NCBI GenBank assembly: GCA_036345935.2
Contig: JADWOT020000002.1
Span: 1,550,001 to 1,614,000, forward strand
Source: Taenia hydatigena
Taxonomy: Eukaryota > Platyhelminthes > Cestoda > Cyclophyllidea > Taeniidae
Length of the DNA stretch: 64,000 nucleotides
Direction: 5' to 3'
The notes beneath the pieces are model-generated. The model made no database searches, was not told the DNA's origin, and saw only the letters and a list, made by a program, of their open reading frames with translations. Positions 59,785-64,000 of the stretch are shown piece after piece (within the stretch, counting starts at the first letter, position 1; each line of letters begins with the position of its first letter). A program made the position numbers and the translations under genes.

Positions 59785-60490
59785 ATCTCCTTGTACAGAT
59801 CTGCAACAGTTGAGATTGAATTAAAGCCTTCGAGCTGTCTTTGCAGCTTGTTGCAATGTCGTTCATGCATCTCGACACATTGGTGCATCAAGCTGTCAGG
59901 GCATCACAAACGTTAGATATAAAGTTGCCACATGGATGTGGAAGATCTGTGCTCATTATCATTGCAGCAGTAGTAGAACCATAAATTCGTACGGCATCAC
60001 AGACGACAGTCGCAAAGTTGTCTTGAACCCACCAAAATCCTCGCAGCCATCCATATTACAGCAGGGCAAATCCGTCTGTCATAACTTGGAATGTCTTGTG
60101 GACCATTAGCTGATGGTATCTTAGGCACGAAAGATTAGATTAACTTGCACCAGATGCATACCGGTGCAGTAAATTACTTAGATGGTAATTCATCTTGCAC
60201 GCCAGTCTCATGTTACGTCAATAGGCACCAAACACGCATGCGTTCACACGAAGTCTCAGGTTTTGTACCTGCTGGAGAGCATGCTTTGTGGAGGATTCCA
60301 AGGAGGTCGTGGAGACCGCAAAAAGCATGGTTGCACAACTAGAGACAAATAGACAGCATAGGGGAGAACATGGCTGTGTGGGAGCCAAACCGTTTAAGAA
60401 AGGCGCAGCAAACTAAAAGCACAATCATTTTCCATCACGTAAAAGGCCCTACTTATAATAATCAGTAGCGTGTTATAATGGAGGTGCGCA
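59785..60490 (-). pseudogene. Tetraspanin relic on the minus strand between copies 7 and 8
   Basis: Exon 5 is recognisable at about 60085-60042 after a CAG acceptor: TDLPCCNMDGCEDF with donor GTGGGT, where CCG has become CCN. Exon 6 follows at about 59975-59800 reading DLPHPCGNFISNVCDALTA, then a TGA and SRCMNDIATSC, matching the LPCC ... YCDATTA ... GC pattern with one Cys of the pair lost. A weak exon-3 end (TACTGATTATTATAAGTAG) lies near 60450-60470. Exons 1, 2 and 7 were not found. Confidence 0.6.
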
Positions 60491-62700
60491 AGAGAGCACG
60501 TGGCTGAAGGGGATCGGTCAAGCCTAATCCAAGCATTTTGAGAACTACAGAAAAGCATCTCAAAGAGGTACGCGAATCCTTCTTACTCCAAGATACAAGA
60601 AGAAGATCAGACTATCCCCTAATGCAGCAGTGAGGTCCATTACGCTTTACTACTAACTGCCTCAGTTTCGTACCCCCACAGAAGACGAAAGAATAAATAA
60701 ATTTCACTACTAATAAAAAATGCCACCGAACGAGCTAACAGAGGAAAAATCGCAACATGTTTGACATTGCAAGACTATGAAGAAGTTGTGAGAGATTTTG
60801 TCAGAAAATGGAATAGCCTAAAGTCTCATAAAATAACTATGAAGTGCTCAGGTCTGTGCCTAAGAAAAACGCCTATTTATAAGTAAAATTTGCCTCATGA
60901 AAAAGCAGAACCGAGGGATCTGACAGTAGGATAATAAGAAAAAATAGAAGGTCGGGGATATGAGCGTGGCACTGTCGACTTGCCAAAGGGAGGCAATTAT
61001 GTCTTCCAATAAGTGATTTGTTGAGTGGTGGTTTTACGCGGGTGTTTTATAGTACCTTAAAATGGAGAAAAAGAAGTCCTATTAACTGAGCAACTAGTCA
61101 AGCCTCTTCTCAGAATACTTTGAATAGCCAATCTATCTTCTGCAATGCAACTGCGTGGAGCTGACAAGGCACAATGGTGATAAGTACGTGGTCAACGCAG
61201 ATAAGATTAAGCGTCAAAGAGAACGTCTCACCCTTAAAGAACTTGCCAATACCCCACGGCTGCACTTACAGAGACAACAAGTTTAATGCCTACTCAGCTG
61301 TGAACGTGACACCGCTTTCACTGAACGTGCAGACAAAAACAACTTTCAGGTCACCTTTATCTATCGACTCAACAATGAAATGTAAAAATGGAGGCTTTGC
61401 GGCTCAAAGCCTAAGCTACGTCTCAACAAGGAGCACACCATTGCCAGCGAAAACAGACACACCGCTCTTTATGTGGTAGCATAGTGGGTTGTTAGCACCC
61501 AGCTACGACTTACTCTACAGACATCTAAGATGCTGCAAATGCAATGCAGACGAGAACCGTCGACCCTTTCAATCTGGCGGCAATCGAGGCATATGAATGC
61601 ATGGAGAAAGTGTGATAAACGAATCTGGGGTTAACAGTTAAGAATCCAACAGCTACATTACTACATCATACAAGGAGAGTTTAGTTAAAACGTTGGCCAT
61701 TTAGAGAGTCTCGGCAACTATCCGATTGATGAGCTCATTTGACTCATGATTGATGCCGCTTTTGTCATCCTTGACTGCTTGGTACAAATTCAATGCCTCA
61801 AAATAAAACTAATCTATCATTCACTGACATTTCCTCAAGCAAATCAGCTTGCATTTCTGGGCCCATCAACTTTCTCTTAACTGTTCCGCAGTGAGGCAAG
61901 AAGACCGTTAATTACGCAAGATATCTGATCGACTTGAAAAAGGCTGTCTTGACTGCTTTGGATTCGATAATTGTGCCGACCTCTATTGCACAAACAAACT
62001 AGTAGAACGGTCAAAATAAAAGCACTCTACCTATGTGTTTTGAAAACGAGAAGCACATAGATAAAGCGCTAAAGTACGTATCCACTTATTCACCCACACG
62101 TGTACAGCAGAATTGTTAAGAAAAAATTTATGCGCTGAGGTCGCTCAAAAGAGAATTGATACATTGTTCCATCCTACCACCCTTCTAATAAGATAACAGA
62201 CTCTTCAACGTGCTCATTAAAAGACGACATTCATCAGAAAGTCCTCACCGTAGACCTGACTATATCAAATCTGCATCACTCTAAAGGATGATATGCGTGC
62301 TACTTTTGTTTAGTAATGGCATAGCAGACGCGGTGACGAAAACTTTGTGCAGTATATTCGTGAGAGCGTGCGCAAATTTAAAAGTGACAAGAAATTGCAC
62401 GCGTTAACTTCGTAAGAAACTACGGCTTAAGTGTTCGTTATGTAATTTAACAAAATGCGGGTGGATGGAAACCGTTTGGGAGAACCAGAGGCAACACGGT
62501 TCTAGCGTAGCCAATTAACACGCGACCTGTACATTGCTGCAAATACTGCATGTCCGCAACGCGTGGCCGAACCACTCTAGTGGTTGGCACTTCAAACCAC
62601 TTAAAGTATCTCAATATTGGTAAATATGAATTAAATTGGTGATGCCTAGGCGATATAATTAATTCATCAGCTTTAAGTTAGTGGAAAGCACATGGACCCA
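60491..62700. other. No gene recognised upstream of copy 8
   Basis: AT-rich with scattered stops. The plus frame 61174-61479 (101 codons) is the longest. It has Thr/Ser/Pro-rich composition and no motif, splice context or repeat counterpart I can name, so it is not called. Confidence 0.35.
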
Positions 62701-62713
62701 CTTCGCCACTCCC

Positions 62714-62846
62714 ATTGGTTACATCACGGCCAATCGTGTAAGAAGGCGAATATTATTGGCTCAAGATGAGTCTGGGTAGGCCTTAAATATGGTTTCATTC
62801 CACTTCTAATTTACAGTTCACAGGGTAGTCAGGTCAAGCGACTAAG
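62714..62846 (+). promoter_or_regulatory. Promoter and 5'-UTR exon of inverted tetraspanin copy 8
   Basis: ATTGG 62714-62718, CCAAT 62730-62734 and ATTGG 62755-62759: 16 and 25 bases apart, the same offsets as in copy 5 read in gene orientation. TTAAATATGG at 62783-62792 is a TATA-like core element. The 5'-UTR exon ends AAG at 62846 with donor GTGGGT; the intron ends CAG at 62898, one base before the ATG. Confidence 0.65.
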
Positions 62847-62899
62847 GTGGGTTCTGCTCCATTGAAGACAAAGATAATTACTTTTTAATATTTCACAGC

Positions 62900-64000
62900 A
62901 TGGGCAGATGTGGCTCGCGGTGCCTTACAATTGGTTTTCAAATAACTACTACAATCATCTTCGTAAGTGATGTGATGTGAATGCCACTGTCCTTATGGCA
63001 CCCTTTGCTGACGAGATGATGATTGCTTTCTTTCTTATAGCTGGGCTTCATCTTAACGGCGGTGGGCGGCATTGTAGTGCTTACATCAACATCTGCACTG
63101 CTTTCAAAAATCCAAGTGGTGTTTAAAGGATACAAAGGCGATGCTGAGAATTTGCGCAAATTCGCAGCCTTTCTACTTAAATTCGCTGGTAAGCGATAAA
63201 TTTTGTCATGTAGCTGTCCTCGTTCACTCTTCCCAATGTGACGTAGATGGTAATGACTAAATTGCCTTTAGACATAATGGCCATATACAGCATTGCGTCA
63301 GGCATGGTGCTGGCAGTTCTCGCTCTGATTGGATTGATTGCTTCGTGTCGTGGGTGGTATAAAATATTGAAAATCGTGAGTCCATTTAAAAACTGTGAAA
63401 TCTGTCCATAATATATCCACCACACTACTAGCAAGTGTTTGTGCCTTTATCTTCCAGTATGCCGTCATTACGGGGATTCTTCTTGCTGCGCAAATAATCG
63501 TTGTTGCCGTGATTCAGTCCAATCCACCCAAATATGACAATGGACTTGTCAGCTCACTGGAGACACTACTCAAGTCATACGGAGATGACAGTGAGAAGGG
63601 AAAGGAGGCGACCGCCATCTGGGATGTGTTGATGGAGGTATGAGGCTAAAAATATTTCCTTTTTTCACCTTCTTTGTCTTAAATGTCTGCTAACATTGTG
63701 TCGATTTTAACAGACTGACCCTCAATGCTGTGGCATGGATGGCTACAAGGACTTCGGTAGGTTTTAGGAAAGCACGTGTCTTTTGTGTGTGATGAGGCAC
63801 GAATCTGCTACTTTCCTTCACTTGTAGTAAAACACCACAAAAGTATACCACATCCATGTTGCAGCATCACGACTGACTACTGTGATGCTAAGATAGCTAA
63901 AATTGCTAACGTGAATGGATGCAGATCCAAGGTGGAACATATTGCAAAACTGAGATCTGCGGTTTTGTTATACACCTCCATTGTGATGATGTTCATGCAG
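62900..64000 (+). CDS. Tetraspanin, array copy 8 (inverted, truncated by window end)
   Basis: Exons are 62900-62962, 63041-63188, 63272-63375, 63458-63637, 63714-63756 and 63828-64000; the last ends in CAG at the final base, and the expected exon 7 lies outside. 237 codons are seen. Start MGRCGSRCLTIGFQ. Helix 2 ends ASCRGWYKILKI, where relatives have YCG or CCG before the Trp or Cys. Loop signature QCCGMDGYKDF, HPCC, DYC and NGC. All exon lengths equal copies 5 and 6 (63, 148, 104, 180, 43, 173). This is the only intact array member on the plus strand, so a segment was inverted or duplicated head-to-head with copy 7. Confidence 0.9.

Noticed and set aside
61174..61479. 101-codon plus frame with Thr/Ser-rich product
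   Set aside because: No recognisable domain, no neighbouring exon or promoter signal; probably chance.
1..64000. CRISPR arrays, bacterial operons, rRNA genes
   Set aside because: No regularly spaced repeats, Shine-Dalgarno-led ORFs or rRNA landmarks were seen; the gene structure is eukaryotic throughout.

Overview
The window looks like nuclear DNA from a flatworm, most likely a tapeworm (cestode); this is inference. The reasons are an intron-split gene architecture with many introns of about 60-100 bp, moderate GC, a large local expansion of tetraspanin genes of the kind known from cestode and trematode teguments, and short solo LTRs with TG...CA ends. Nothing bacterial is present: real genes are recovered only by joining exons at GT-AG sites, and most long single-frame ORFs are shadows.

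Left part (1-12.4 kb): three small two-exon genes (674-1495 +, 8957-8222 -, 11125-12387 +) encode secreted, cysteine-rich peptides. In each, exon 1 is a signal peptide, one phase-1 intron follows, and exon 2 is a 52-61 residue mature peptide with an identical eight-cysteine framework: CC-x5/6-C-x6-C-x6/7-CC-x4-C-x9-15-C. The last six cysteines have classical inhibitor-cystine-knot (knottin) spacing. The first two genes are an inverted duplicate that includes their promoters. I do not recognise the family, and it is the best candidate here for an undescribed system. A decayed Ty3/gypsy integrase lies between them (6.8-7.46 kb).

Middle part (13.5-21.6 kb): a nine-exon, highly divergent tetraspanin (13605-16381 +) with an unusually long N-terminal region. 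It is followed by about 5 kb with no gene I can support but with perfect RFX X-box-like palindromes.

Right part (21.6-64 kb): a tandem array of seven-exon tetraspanin genes. Intact copies on the minus strand lie at 21.6, 26.5, 30.9, 41.5 and 50.1 kb. Broken copies lie at 35.2 kb (stops plus a solo-LTR insertion) and 56.2 kb (frameshifts). An inverted plus-strand copy starts at 62.9 kb and runs off the window end. Older relic exons occur on the plus strand (38.5-39.4, 46.2 and 54.4 kb) and minus strand (59.8-60.5 kb). The copies share exon phases, a 5'-UTR intron whose acceptor sits one base before the ATG, and an upstream module of three or more CCAAT/ATTGG boxes (NF-Y type). There are two subfamilies. 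The 21-36 kb copies end directly after the fourth membrane helix. The 41-64 kb copies that can be read to their end carry a short acidic tail. The 41.5 and 50.1 kb genes are almost identical across exons 2-6 but differ in exons 1 and 7, which suggests gene conversion. Intergenic DNA is itself made of repeated, diverged segments of the same duplication units.
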